Shown here: positions 18,801 to 27,211 of the stretch, in pieces | Position numbering within the stretch: position 1 is the first letter of the stretch | How the letters are laid out: every line of letters begins with the position of its first letter | Origin: Paracoccus sp. JM45 | GTDB taxonomy: Bacteria > Pseudomonadota > Alphaproteobacteria > Rhodobacterales > Rhodobacteraceae | Length of the DNA stretch: 64,000 nt | Reading direction: 5' to 3' | Assembly (NCBI RefSeq): GCF_003590715.1 | Contig: NZ_QQVY01000007.1 | Span: forward strand, 87,803-151,802 | Position numbers and translations under genes: made by a program | Notes under the pieces: generated by a model | What the model was told of the DNA's origin: nothing | Database searches by the model: none | What the model saw: the letters and a program-made list of their open reading frames with translations, nothing else

Positions 18801-19813
18801 GCCGCCACCATCAGGTCCAGAAGGGCAAATGACTGCGGCTTCCTGCCATCCTCGATATCATGGATCAGCGCGGTCAGCTGCGCCAATGCGGGTGTCGGAA
18901 TGCCGTGCTTATGGCCCATGTCGACCAGAACGCCGACTTGCGCGTCCACCTCGGTCTTGCGTTTGCGGATGGCAAGGTCGCGATAGATGCCCGAATGAGT
19001 CTTTGCCGTCTTGCGGTTATGGGCGACCATTGCATCAAGCGAGGCATTGATCGCGACCACATCATTGCGCAAAAAGGCATCCGGATCGAAACCGTTGAAC
19101 CCCAAGGGCGTCACATTTTCGACGGCCGAAAGGCACATCACCTCGTGGCCAAGGGCGGCATAGGCGGGGCGATACATGATCGGGTCCATGGCATCGGACA
19201 TGGATTCCGGCGTTAGCGCAGTGGCAAACAGCAGCGACCCATACCCCAGTTTGCCCCAAAGATAGCCCCAGATATTGTCAGTGGCTACGGCATCGGGTTC
19301 GACCAGCGAAAACAATGCGTGCATATCGCGCACGCGGGGGCTCATGCTATTGTCCAATTCACCAATCGCGACGGCAGCGCGGTTGCCGTAAAGGATGCGG
19401 CCCGGTTCCAGCCAATCCGCCCCGAAGTTCACAAAACATCCGATCGTGCGATCCGCGCCGATTAGATCGGCAATAACGTATTCATTCAGGCCGTTCTGGG
19501 CGGATACGACAAAGCCGTCAGGTGCCAGATGGGGCGTCAGCATCTGCATCGCCTCAGCCGTATGATGGGCTTTGACAGCCAGGATCACACGACTAAAGCT
19601 GCCGGTCAGGGTGTCGGGGGTATCGGCGGGCAGGATTTGGGTAAATTCTTCGACCGGGCCTTCGATATGCAGGCCGGTTGTTCGCATCGCTTCGACATGA
19701 TCGGCGGCGATGTCGACCATATGCACGGCGTGTCCGGCCCGCGCAAAATAGGCCCCCAGAATGCCGCCGATCGCGCCGGATCCCCAGATCAGGATCGGGT
19801 CGTTCATGTCCAA
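18791..19813 (-). CDS. Ketopantoate-reductase-like (ApbA/PanE family) oxidoreductase
   Basis: 340 residues with the N-terminal GSGAIGG NADP-binding loop (11-17), SAQNGLNE (Asn107) and the C-terminal all-helical domain, including Lys188 in WGKLGYG. In true PanE the lysine motif is followed by an asparagine-containing stretch (K-L-x-x-N); here that is GYGSLL, so ketopantoate is unlikely to be the substrate. It probably acts on another 2-oxo or 2-hydroxy acid. An inner ATG two codons later is equally possible. It overlaps the creatininase gene by ten bases. Confidence 0.85.
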   Translation of the reverse strand: MDMNDPILIWGSGAIGGILGAYFARAGHAVHMVDIAADHVEAMRTTGLHIEGPVEEFTQILPADTPDTLTGSFSRVILAVKAHHTAEAMQMLTPHLAPDGFVVSAQNGLNEYVIADLIGADRTIGCFVNFGADWLEPGRILYGNRAAVAIGELDNSMSPRVRDMHALFSLVEPDAVATDNIWGYLWGKLGYGSLLFATALTPESMSDAMDPIMYRPAYAALGHEVMCLSAVENVTPLGFNGFDPDAFLRNDVVAINASLDAMVAHNRKTAKTHSGIYRDLAIRKRKTEVDAQVGVLVDMGHKHGIPTPALAQLTALIHDIEDGRKPQSFALLDLMVAACS

Positions 19814-20508
19814 TCCCCTTCCAAAAGGGTGCGCGTTTCATCGACTGCAACCTGCCAGATGCGATGCATGTCTGTGTCGGGTTTCTGATAATGCCCGCCG
19901 TAATTACCGTCACCGATCAATGCGCGAACGCCTTGTGCGTTGCGATCCCGCAAGCGGTCGAAATCGACATAAGGTTTCTGTTCAGGCGGCACGGGGCGAC
20001 CTTCAAGCCGCGTCCATTGAAAATTCTCCATCCATGAGGCATGCGAGGCAACCGGATCGACGGCTTGGACCGCCGCCCATGTGCGGGGCGCACGCCACCA
20101 GTCGTGGAAACGGCAGCGCGCGCCGTCACGGGCCTGCATCCATTCAGCACAGACCGGCTGGACAGGACTGTTGCCGCCATGACCGTTCACGATCAGAATG
20201 CGGCGGAAGCCGGTATCATAGAGGCTGTCCAGAATGTCGCGGATCACGGTGGCATAGGTTGCCAGCTTGAGTGAGACCGTCCCCGGAAAAGCCATAAAAT
20301 AGGGCGTTAGCCCATAAGGGACTGCCGGAAAAACCGGAATGCCAAGTGGGGCGGCAGCATCCGTTGCGATTTTTTCGGACAGGATGGAATCAACCGACAA
20401 GCTTAGGTGGGCGTGCTGTTCGGTGCTGCCCAAGGGCAAGATGCAGCGGTCGTCATATTCCAGATAGGCCTCGACCTCGAACCAGTTGCTGTCGGCGATC
20501 TTCATCAT
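19804..20508 (-). CDS. Creatininase-family amidohydrolase
   Basis: 234 residues. The metal-binding motifs of the creatininase fold are present: LPLGSTEQHAHLSLSVD with Glu30, His32 and Asp40, and NGHGGNS with His110. Known members hydrolyse cyclic amides such as creatinine, or formylated and riboside amides in cofactor biosynthesis. With an importer and other amide hydrolases alongside, a cyclic amide or imide substrate is plausible here. It starts four bases before the regulator's stop. Confidence 0.88.
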   Translation of the reverse strand: MMKIADSNWFEVEAYLEYDDRCILPLGSTEQHAHLSLSVDSILSEKIATDAAAPLGIPVFPAVPYGLTPYFMAFPGTVSLKLATYATVIRDILDSLYDTGFRRILIVNGHGGNSPVQPVCAEWMQARDGARCRFHDWWRAPRTWAAVQAVDPVASHASWMENFQWTRLEGRPVPPEQKPYVDFDRLRDRNAQGVRALIGDGNYGGHYQKPDTDMHRIWQVAVDETRTLLEGDWT

Positions 20509-21506
20509 GTCTCTCCTTTTCCGGCGGCGCGGGCGCGCAGATTGTCCAGCGCAGGCAGCAATTGCGTGCGAACTGCGTGGCTGTCGGGGGTGTGGCGGTA
20601 TTCGATTGCCGTCTGGTTTTCGCGAAGGTCGTGCTGCAGGTTCTCTGCGCCGGTGGCATAGATCACCACCTCGCAGTCACTTAACTGCATGTGCAGGTCG
20701 GGGGCGCAGCGCGGAATTGCGGTCACGCGACCCAGATGCGGGGCAAAGCGCGAAATTCCGGCCTTAAGCACGGTCAGGAAGTCGTCAAAATACGACACCA
20801 GCAGCACTTTGGCATCGGGTTGCAGGCCGGCAAGGGCGATGCGCGTGGCCTCGTTCGGGATCATGATCATGCTGACATGCGGTGTGTCTGGAAACAGCCT
20901 TTCAGCCTGTGCGGAAAGAGTGCGGGGACAAAAGACTAGATCTGCCTGCGGAGGCGGCGCATCTGTCCGGTCGATGGTCCATGGCACCGCTGTATCCTGT
21001 TCCGACAGATAAGGCCGCAGATCGGCGGCATAGGCCTGCGTCGCGTCGCGGAATGTCCCCAGAACCAATATCCGCAAGGCGCGCGGTGCGGTATTTCCAG
21101 CCATGGTCACGCGAAATGCCACATCCTGCGCGGTCAGCCCCAATTCGCGTCCCGCTGCCACCAGCTCGGCGATTTGCTGTTCGAAGGCAACCAGTTGCTT
21201 GCTGCGGATGACGCAAGGAATTCCGCGATCGGTCACAAATGTGCCGGACCCGATCCGTCCTTCGATCTGGCCACGGTCCTGCAAGGTTGCAAAGACGTTA
21301 CTGACGGTCACGGGCGATAACCCCAACGATCCGGCCAGTTTGCGCACGGAAGGCAGCTTGCTGCCGGGCGGAATATCCCCCGTCGCAATGCCATATTCCA
21401 GCGCCCCGCGCAGCTGCACAGAGACCGGAATAGAGGAAGACGCATCGATTGCCGCTGCGATACGGGCAAGTGCAGCATCAAGTCCAGAGATGGAATTACT
21501 GTTCAT
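20505..21506 (-). CDS. GntR-family regulator with an unusual C-terminal domain
   Basis: 333 residues from ATG 21506. The N-terminal winged helix is clear (GDIPPGSKLPSVRKLAGSLGLSPVTVSNVFATLQDRGQIEGRIGSGTFV). The remaining 220 residues are neither FCD, UTRA nor aminotransferase in appearance. They show alternating strands and helices (RILVLGTF, ADLVFCPRTL, VLLVSYFDD, EVVIYATG) like a Rossmann or periplasmic-binding-protein-like ligand domain. It heads the leftward operon and faces the ABC importer, so it likely controls both. A palindrome covers its start codon. A GTG at 21530 is an alternative start. Confidence 0.82.
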   Translation of the reverse strand: MNSNSISGLDAALARIAAAIDASSSIPVSVQLRGALEYGIATGDIPPGSKLPSVRKLAGSLGLSPVTVSNVFATLQDRGQIEGRIGSGTFVTDRGIPCVIRSKQLVAFEQQIAELVAAGRELGLTAQDVAFRVTMAGNTAPRALRILVLGTFRDATQAYAADLRPYLSEQDTAVPWTIDRTDAPPPQADLVFCPRTLSAQAERLFPDTPHVSMIMIPNEATRIALAGLQPDAKVLLVSYFDDFLTVLKAGISRFAPHLGRVTAIPRCAPDLHMQLSDCEVVIYATGAENLQHDLRENQTAIEYRHTPDSHAVRTQLLPALDNLRARAAGKGET

Positions 21507-21512
21507 AACAGT
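21498..21512. promoter_or_regulatory. Palindrome ACTGTTCATAACAGT over the gntR start codon
   Basis: Perfect 6-bp arms around CAT, which is the start codon of the regulator on the minus strand. A site here would let the regulator shut off its own operon. Related half-sites (TGTTACAG, ATAACAGG) occur just before the divergent binding-protein gene at 21657-21676. Confidence 0.5.
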
Positions 21513-21629
21513 ATCAATGCAACATAACACTTATTGGCTCAAGACTAATTCTACATAGAAAAATGCCGCGGGACTTGGTCAATATTTGCGCGAATTCTGT
21601 AATAATCATAAATTAATCATCAAAATTAC

Positions 21630-21659
21630 TTGACCGTTAAAAATTCGACCGCCTAGTGT
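21630..21659 (+). promoter_or_regulatory. Candidate sigma-70 promoter for the ABC importer operon
   Basis: TTGACC at 21630-21635 and TAGTGT at 21654-21659 are separated by 18 bases, 31 bases ahead of the binding-protein ATG. The -35 is close to consensus, the -10 weaker. The surrounding 21513-21690 gap is AT-rich with no gene. Confidence 0.4.
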
Positions 21660-21690
21660 TACAGCTAATAATAACAGGTGAGGTTCGGAA

Positions 21691-23262
21691 ATGTTGAAAC
21701 ATGCTTTGCAGTCGGGAATCGCGGCCATCGCCCTTCTGGCCGCTGCGCCATCCGTCATGGCGCAGGATCTGATGATCGGACTGCGCGCTGGTCCGGATTC
21801 CATCGACCCGCATTGGTCCACTTTGGGCAGTCAGGCCGAAGCCCTGCGCCACGTCTTCGACACATTGGTCGACGTCGATGAAACGCTGCAACTCAAGCCC
21901 GGTCTGGCGGTCAGCTGGACCCCGCTGGATAACACGACGTGGGAATTCAAGTTGCGCGAAGGCGTGACGTTCCATGACGGCACCCCGTTCACCGCCGAAG
22001 ACGTCAAATTCTCGATCGAGCGTATTCCGGAAGTGACCGGTCCGATGCCGATGACGCTTTATACCAAATACGTCGATACGGTCGAAGTCGTCGATGACTT
22101 CACTTTGCACATCAAGACCAAAGGCATGGCACCGTCGCTGCCCAACGACTTTACCCGCCTGTTTGTCGTGCCATCCGAAACCGGCATGGACGCCCGTAAC
22201 GAGGAATTCAATTCGGGCGAAAAGGCCATCGGCACCGGCCCTTATAAATTTGTCAGCTGGCAGCCCAAGGGCGATCTGGTGGTCGAACGTTATGACGATT
22301 ACTGGGGCGAAACATCGGCGTGGGAAAAAGTGACCCGTCGTGAAATTCCCGATGATGCGGCGCGGGTTGCTGCGCTGAAATCGGGGCAGGTCGATCTGAT
22401 CAACTATGTCCCTGCCACCGATTATCTGTCGATGCAGGGGGACAGCAGTCTGGATACTTTCGTGTCGGACTCGATCTATATCCTGAACATCGCGCCTTCG
22501 GTCAAGGATGAGGAACCCCAGCCCATCAAGGTCAATGGCAAGGAGGTCGAGGGCAACCCCCTGCAGGATCTGCGCGTCCGCAAGGCACTGGATCTGGCGA
22601 TCAACCGCGATGTGCTGGTCAATGTCGTGCTTGAAGGTCTGGGAACCCCTGCCAACCAGCTGATGCCCGAAGGGTTCTTCGGTTATTCGGCCAATATCCC
22701 CACGCCGGAATATAATATCGACGAAGCCAAGGAACTGCTGACGGAAGCCGGCTATCCCGACGGGTTCGAGATTGATTTCACCTGCACCAACAACCGCGTG
22801 CCCGGCGACGCCGTCGTCTGCGAGGCTTTGGCACAGATGTGGTCCCGCCTTGGTCTGACGGTCAACGCACAGGCCCTGAACGGCACCGTCTATTTCCCCG
22901 CCGCCGCGCGCGAGGAATACACCATGACGATGTCCGCATGGGGAACCCTGACGGGTGAGGCTGCCTATACCTATGGCGCGCTGGTCCACACCAAGGACGC
23001 TGAAAAGGGCTTTGGCAACTTCAACCGCTCGGGCTATTCGAACCCTGAATTCGACAAGTTGTTCGGCGAAGGCAGCCAGACGCTGGACGAAGAAGGCCGC
23101 CGCAAGCTGTATGAACAGGCCTCCGAGGTGGCGATGGAAGATCGTGCCCTGATCCCGACCGTCATTCTGCAAAGTGTCTGGGCAGCCAAAGCCGGTGAAT
23201 ACGAATTCACCCCGCGCACCGATCAGGAAACCCGCGCTTACGCGATCACGCCCAAGGGCTGA
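21691..23262 (+). CDS. ABC transporter substrate-binding protein, family 5 (dipeptide type)
   Basis: 523 residues. MLKHALQSGIAAIALLAAAPSVMAQ is a cleavable signal peptide, so the protein is periplasmic. Family 5 features include DTLVDVDETLQLKPGLAVSW, LREGVTFHDGTPFTAEDVKFSI (near 90-112) and IGTGPYKFVSW (near 181). Such proteins bind peptides or other polar compounds, and the ligand cannot be read directly. It opens the rightward operon and is followed by two stem-loops. GGTGAGG precedes the ATG. Confidence 0.92.
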   Translation: MLKHALQSGIAAIALLAAAPSVMAQDLMIGLRAGPDSIDPHWSTLGSQAEALRHVFDTLVDVDETLQLKPGLAVSWTPLDNTTWEFKLREGVTFHDGTPFTAEDVKFSIERIPEVTGPMPMTLYTKYVDTVEVVDDFTLHIKTKGMAPSLPNDFTRLFVVPSETGMDARNEEFNSGEKAIGTGPYKFVSWQPKGDLVVERYDDYWGETSAWEKVTRREIPDDAARVAALKSGQVDLINYVPATDYLSMQGDSSLDTFVSDSIYILNIAPSVKDEEPQPIKVNGKEVEGNPLQDLRVRKALDLAINRDVLVNVVLEGLGTPANQLMPEGFFGYSANIPTPEYNIDEAKELLTEAGYPDGFEIDFTCTNNRVPGDAVVCEALAQMWSRLGLTVNAQALNGTVYFPAAAREEYTMTMSAWGTLTGEAAYTYGALVHTKDAEKGFGNFNRSGYSNPEFDKLFGEGSQTLDEEGRRKLYEQASEVAMEDRALIPTVILQSVWAAKAGEYEFTPRTDQETRAYAITPKG

Positions 23263-23274
23263 TCCGATGCACCG

Positions 23275-23322
23275 GTCGCGGGGCGCATCGTCCCGCGACA
23301 CTGCCATGCCGCAAAAGGCATG
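23275..23322 (+). promoter_or_regulatory. Two tandem stem-loops between binding-protein and permease genes
   Basis: GTCGCGGG (23275-23282) pairs with CCCGCGAC (23292-23299), and CATGCC (23305-23310) pairs with GGCATG (23317-23322). No T tract follows. The likely role is to stabilise the upstream part of the message and give more binding protein than permease. Confidence 0.6.
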
Positions 23323-23344
23323 ACGCACGAAACGAGAGGTTTTG

Positions 23345-24319
23345 ATGTTAGGCTATCTTGTCGGCAGACTGTCACAGGCGGTGGTGGTGGTGTTTGTCAT
23401 GTCGGTCATTGTGTTTGTCGGCGTTTACGCCATCGGCAATCCGATCGATGTGATGATCGACCCCGGCGCGACACAGGAAATCCGTGAAAACCTGATCCGG
23501 CAATACGGGTTGGACCTGCCGTTGTGGCAACAGTATTTCACCTTTGTCGGCAATGTGTTTCAAGGCGATCTTGGACGGTCGATGGTCTATAACATCTCGG
23601 TCACGTCGTTGGTCTTCTCGCGGCTGCCGGCGACGGTCGAACTGGTCATGGTGTCGGTCTGTATCGCGACGATCATCGGCATTCCGGCGGGTCTCTATGC
23701 CGGATACAAACCCGACAGCATTGCCGCCAAGCTGATCATGGCGTTGTCTGTCTTGGGATTTTCCGTGCCGACCTTCTGGATCGGCATGCTGCTGATCATG
23801 GGGTTCGCGGTCAATCTGGGCTGGCTGCCGTCTGGCGGTCGAGGCGAGGTCGCGCAGTTTTTGTGGTTCAAAACCTCGCTGGCCACGGGGGATGGCTGGG
23901 CGCATGTGATCATGCCCGCGGTCAACCTGTCGCTGTTCAAGATGGGCCTGATGATCCGCCTGACCCGCGCCGGTATGGTCGAGGCGATGGGCGCCGAATA
24001 TGTCCGCTTTGCCCGCGCCCAAGGGCTGCCCGACCGGCAGATCGTTTTCGGTCATATCCTGCGGAACATCTCGATCCCGATCATCACGGTTTTCGGTCTG
24101 GAACTTGGGTCAACGTTGGCCTTCGCCGTCGTTACCGAAACGGTCTTCAACTGGCCGGGCGTTGGCAAGCTGATCATCGACAGCATTCTACAACTGGATC
24201 GCCCTGTCATGGTGTCCTATCTGGTCATGGTCGTTCTGCTGTTCGTCCTGATCAATCTGGCAGTCGATCTGATTTATGCCCGCCTTGATCCGCGTGTCCG
24301 CCTGAAAGGAGGCTCGTGA
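23345..24319 (+). CDS. ABC transporter permease, DppB type
   Basis: 324 residues with six predicted membrane helices and the EAA coupling loop EYVRFARAQGLPDRQIVFGHILRN in the last third. It is the first of two membrane subunits of the importer. ATG 23345 is preferred over TTG 23342; GAGAGG lies upstream. The stop shares one base with the next gene's start. Confidence 0.92.
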   Translation: MLGYLVGRLSQAVVVVFVMSVIVFVGVYAIGNPIDVMIDPGATQEIRENLIRQYGLDLPLWQQYFTFVGNVFQGDLGRSMVYNISVTSLVFSRLPATVELVMVSVCIATIIGIPAGLYAGYKPDSIAAKLIMALSVLGFSVPTFWIGMLLIMGFAVNLGWLPSGGRGEVAQFLWFKTSLATGDGWAHVIMPAVNLSLFKMGLMIRLTRAGMVEAMGAEYVRFARAQGLPDRQIVFGHILRNISIPIITVFGLELGSTLAFAVVTETVFNWPGVGKLIIDSILQLDRPVMVSYLVMVVLLFVLINLAVDLIYARLDPRVRLKGGS

Positions 24320-25230
24320 TGGTTGATGTGACTGTCCAGACACCGCCGGTGGAAACGCGTGCGGTGCGCCTGCGCCATTTCTGGTCGGATTATCGCCGGT
24401 CTTGGGTGGCGGTCTTGGCTTTGGCCATCATTACCACGCTGGTCCTTGCATCATTCGGCGCGCCGTTTCTTGTGCCGCAGAACCCCTATGATCTGGCGCA
24501 GCTGGATTGGGCCGATGCGTTTTTGCGCCCCGGCCAGACCGGTTCGGGCGGTTATGTGCATCTGCTGGGGACCGATAATGCGGGCCGCGATATGCTGTCG
24601 GCCATTCTTTATGGTCTGCGGACCAGCTTTGTAATCGGCATCACCGCCGGTATTCTGGCGTTGATCCTCGGGATCAGCATCGGGTTGACCGCGGCCTATT
24701 TCGGTGGCCGGATCGAGGCGCTTTTGATGAGGATCGTTGATCTGCAATTGTCGATGCCCGCGATCCTTCTGGCACTGGTGATGGCGGCGATGCTGGGGCA
24801 GGGCGTTCCACAGATTGTGCTGGCACTGGTCGTCGCACAATACGCCTATTTCGCACGGACTACGCATGGCGCCGCATCGGTTGAACGCCGTAAGGATTAT
24901 ATCGAGGCTGCGCGTTCCACCCCGCTGCCTACCCGTCGTATCCTGTTCAAGCATCTGCTGCCAAATGTGCTGCCACCGCTGATTGTGGTGGCAACGGTGC
25001 AGGTCGCCAGCGCGATCTCGCTTGAGGCGACGTTGTCGTTTCTGGGTGTCGGCCTGCCACTGACGGAACCGTCGCTGGGATCGCTTATTTCCAACGGGTT
25101 CAAATATATCCATGCGGGCCGGTCGTGGCTGTCCATCTATCCGGGTATTTTCCTGATGGTCACGGTTGTGGCAATCAATCTGGTCGGCGATCAGGTCAGA
25201 ACCGTTATCGATCCAAGGAACAGCCGATGA
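24319..25230 (+). CDS. ABC transporter permease, DppC type
   Basis: 303 residues. It has the N-terminal OppC/DppC helix (WVAVLALAIITTLVLASFGAPFL), the LLGTDNAGRDMLS motif typical of DppC (near 76-88), and the EAA loop RRKDYIEAARSTPLPTRRILFKHLLPNVLPPL. It forms the channel with the preceding permease. AAAGGAGG lies just before the overlapping start. Confidence 0.92.
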   Translation: MVDVTVQTPPVETRAVRLRHFWSDYRRSWVAVLALAIITTLVLASFGAPFLVPQNPYDLAQLDWADAFLRPGQTGSGGYVHLLGTDNAGRDMLSAILYGLRTSFVIGITAGILALILGISIGLTAAYFGGRIEALLMRIVDLQLSMPAILLALVMAAMLGQGVPQIVLALVVAQYAYFARTTHGAASVERRKDYIEAARSTPLPTRRILFKHLLPNVLPPLIVVATVQVASAISLEATLSFLGVGLPLTEPSLGSLISNGFKYIHAGRSWLSIYPGIFLMVTVVAINLVGDQVRTVIDPRNSR

Positions 25231-26192
25231 CAGCAGCACTTGAGGTCAAAGGCCTGACCACGCGTTTCGAAACCCGCGCGGGTCATGTTACGGCGGTAAA
25301 TGGTGTCAGCTTTGCCGTTCAACCGGGTCGCATTCTGGGGCTGGTGGGTGAAAGCGGATCGGGCAAATCCGTGACCGGTTTTTCAATCCTCGGGCTGATC
25401 GACGCGCCGGGTCAGGTGACGGCGGGGGCCGTTCTGGTAGATGGTATCGACCTGCGCCAGTTGTCGGATGATGATCTGCGGAAAATGCGCGGCAGCAAGG
25501 TCGCCATGGTGTTTCAGGACCCGATGATGACGCTGAACCCTGTGCTGCGCGTCGGTGACCAGATGGTCATGGCCGTGCGCGTCCATCGCGCCATGTCGAA
25601 ATCCCAAGCGCTGGATCATGCCCGCAAGGCGCTGGAGATTGTCGGCATCCCGTCGCCCGCCGAACGCCTGCGGGCCTATCCGCACCAGCTGTCCGGCGGT
25701 ATGCGCCAAAGGGTGGCCATCGCCATGGCATTGTTGCACAGCCCGTCCGTGATCATCGCGGATGAAGCGACGACCGCGCTGGATGTGTCGATCCAGGGCC
25801 AAATTCTGGCCGAGGTCCGCGATCTGGCCGATACAACCGGCGCGGCAATTGTCTGGATCACCCATGATCTGGCCGTCGTCTCCAGCTTGGCTGACGACAT
25901 TTGCGTTATGTACGCGGGCCGGATTGTCGAACGCGGCACGGCGGATCAGGTCATCGGGCATCCACGTCACCCCTATACACAGGGGCTGCTGGATTCGATC
26001 CCCGCGCTGCACGAACCGGGGCAGAAGCTGCCGCAGATCCCCGGTTCGACCCCGCAACTGTCGCGTCTGCCGCAGGGCTGTGCGTTCCGGCCCCGTTGCC
26101 CCCGCGCGACCGACCTGTGCCGCACCGATCCACCGCTGGACATCCGCGACGAACAGGCCGTCCTGTGCCACCATCCGCTGGAGCGCAAATGA
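25227..26192 (+). CDS. ABC transporter ATP-binding protein, DppD type with C-terminal cysteine cluster
   Basis: 321 residues. Walker A GESGSGKS, signature [12 protein letters not shown] and Walker B VIIADEATTALD are intact. The C-terminus carries CAFRPRCPRATDLC and a fourth Cys (AVLCHHP), the oligopeptide-transporter extension reported to hold a [4Fe-4S] cluster in E. coli Dpp. The other two dipeptide systems in this window lack it. It overlaps its neighbours by four bases on each side. Confidence 0.93.
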   Translation: MTAALEVKGLTTRFETRAGHVTAVNGVSFAVQPGRILGLVGESGSGKSVTGFSILGLIDAPGQVTAGAVLVDGIDLRQLSDDDLRKMRGSKVAMVFQDPMMTLNPVLRVGDQMVMAVRVHRAMSKSQALDHARKALEIVGIPSPAERLRAYPHQLSGGMRQRVAIAMALLHSPSVIIADEATTALDVSIQGQILAEVRDLADTTGAAIVWITHDLAVVSSLADDICVMYAGRIVERGTADQVIGHPRHPYTQGLLDSIPALHEPGQKLPQIPGSTPQLSRLPQGCAFRPRCPRATDLCRTDPPLDIRDEQAVLCHHPLERK

Positions 26193-27211
26193 CCGATCCG
26201 ATCCTGAAAATCGACGCCGTCTCCAAACGGTTCACCCGCATGCCCGGGCTTGCAGAACGCATGATCGGCAAATTTACCGGCGGGGGGAAACCTGTTGTCG
26301 TCCATGCCCTGTCAGATGTCTCGCTTCAGGTGATGAAGGGTGAGGTTCTGGGTGTTGTCGGTGAATCCGGCTGTGGTAAATCCACACTCGGGCGGGTCGT
26401 GGCGGGCATCCATGCGCCCAGTTCCGGCAGTGTGACATTGAACGGCCAGCCGATCGCGGATCAGCGGGGCGGCAATATCCACAAGCGGACAACACAGGTC
26501 CAGATGATCCATCAGGACCCTTTCGCCAGCCTGAACCCGCGTATGAAGGTCGGTGAAACGCTGGCAGAAGGTCCGCGCCACCATGACATCATCCCCGCCC
26601 GCGACGTGCAGGCCCGCATCCGCGAATTGCTGGAACAGGTCGGGCTGGAGGGGGCCTATGCCGACCGTCTGCCGCATCAGTTTTCCGGCGGCCAGCGTCA
26701 GCGTGTTGCCATTGCCCGCGCCTTGGCCATGCAGCCCGAGGTGCTGGTTCTGGACGAAGCCGTCGCCTCGCTTGATGTGTCCATTCAGGCGCAGGTGCTG
26801 AACCTGTTCATGGATCTGCGCCGCGATCTGGGGCTGACGGCGATGTTTATCAGCCATGACCTGTCTGTCGTGCGCCACGTCTGTGACCGCGTTGCCATCA
26901 TGTATCTGGGGCGGCTGGTCGAGCTGGCTCCTGCGGACCGGCTGTATGCCGATCCGCGCCACCCGTATACGCGGGCGTTGTTTGCATCGGTGCCCACCGT
27001 GGGCACGGGCAGGGGCCGGTTCGAGACGATCAAGGGCGAGATCCCGTCCCCCATCGACCCGCCCTCTGGCTGTGCGTTTCACCCGCGCTGCCCTTTTGCC
27101 GGTCCCCGCTGCCTTGTGCAGGTGCCCGAACTGGGCGCCCTGGGGCAGGGCCGGACTGTGGCCTGCCATCTGAACGATGGTGGTGTGGAATTGCAAAAAG
27201 GGGCCGCGTGA
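26189..27211 (+). CDS. ABC transporter ATP-binding protein, DppF type with C-terminal cysteine cluster
   Basis: 340 residues. Walker [10 protein letters not shown], signature [12 protein letters not shown] and Walker B VLDEAVASLD are present, and a switch histidine occurs in ISHDLSVV. It ends with CAFHPRCPFAGPRC and a later Cys (TVACHLN), four cysteines like its partner. It is the second nucleotide-binding subunit of the importer. Confidence 0.93.
   Translation: MTDPILKIDAVSKRFTRMPGLAERMIGKFTGGGKPVVVHALSDVSLQVMKGEVLGVVGESGCGKSTLGRVVAGIHAPSSGSVTLNGQPIADQRGGNIHKRTTQVQMIHQDPFASLNPRMKVGETLAEGPRHHDIIPARDVQARIRELLEQVGLEGAYADRLPHQFSGGQRQRVAIARALAMQPEVLVLDEAVASLDVSIQAQVLNLFMDLRRDLGLTAMFISHDLSVVRHVCDRVAIMYLGRLVELAPADRLYADPRHPYTRALFASVPTVGTGRGRFETIKGEIPSPIDPPSGCAFHPRCPFAGPRCLVQVPELGALGQGRTVACHLNDGGVELQKGAA

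Noticed and set aside
21637..23328. 563-codon open frame antisense to the binding-protein gene
   Set aside because: It mirrors a clearly real gene in GC-rich DNA; the translation is rich in Arg, His and Gly with no signal peptide or family motif.
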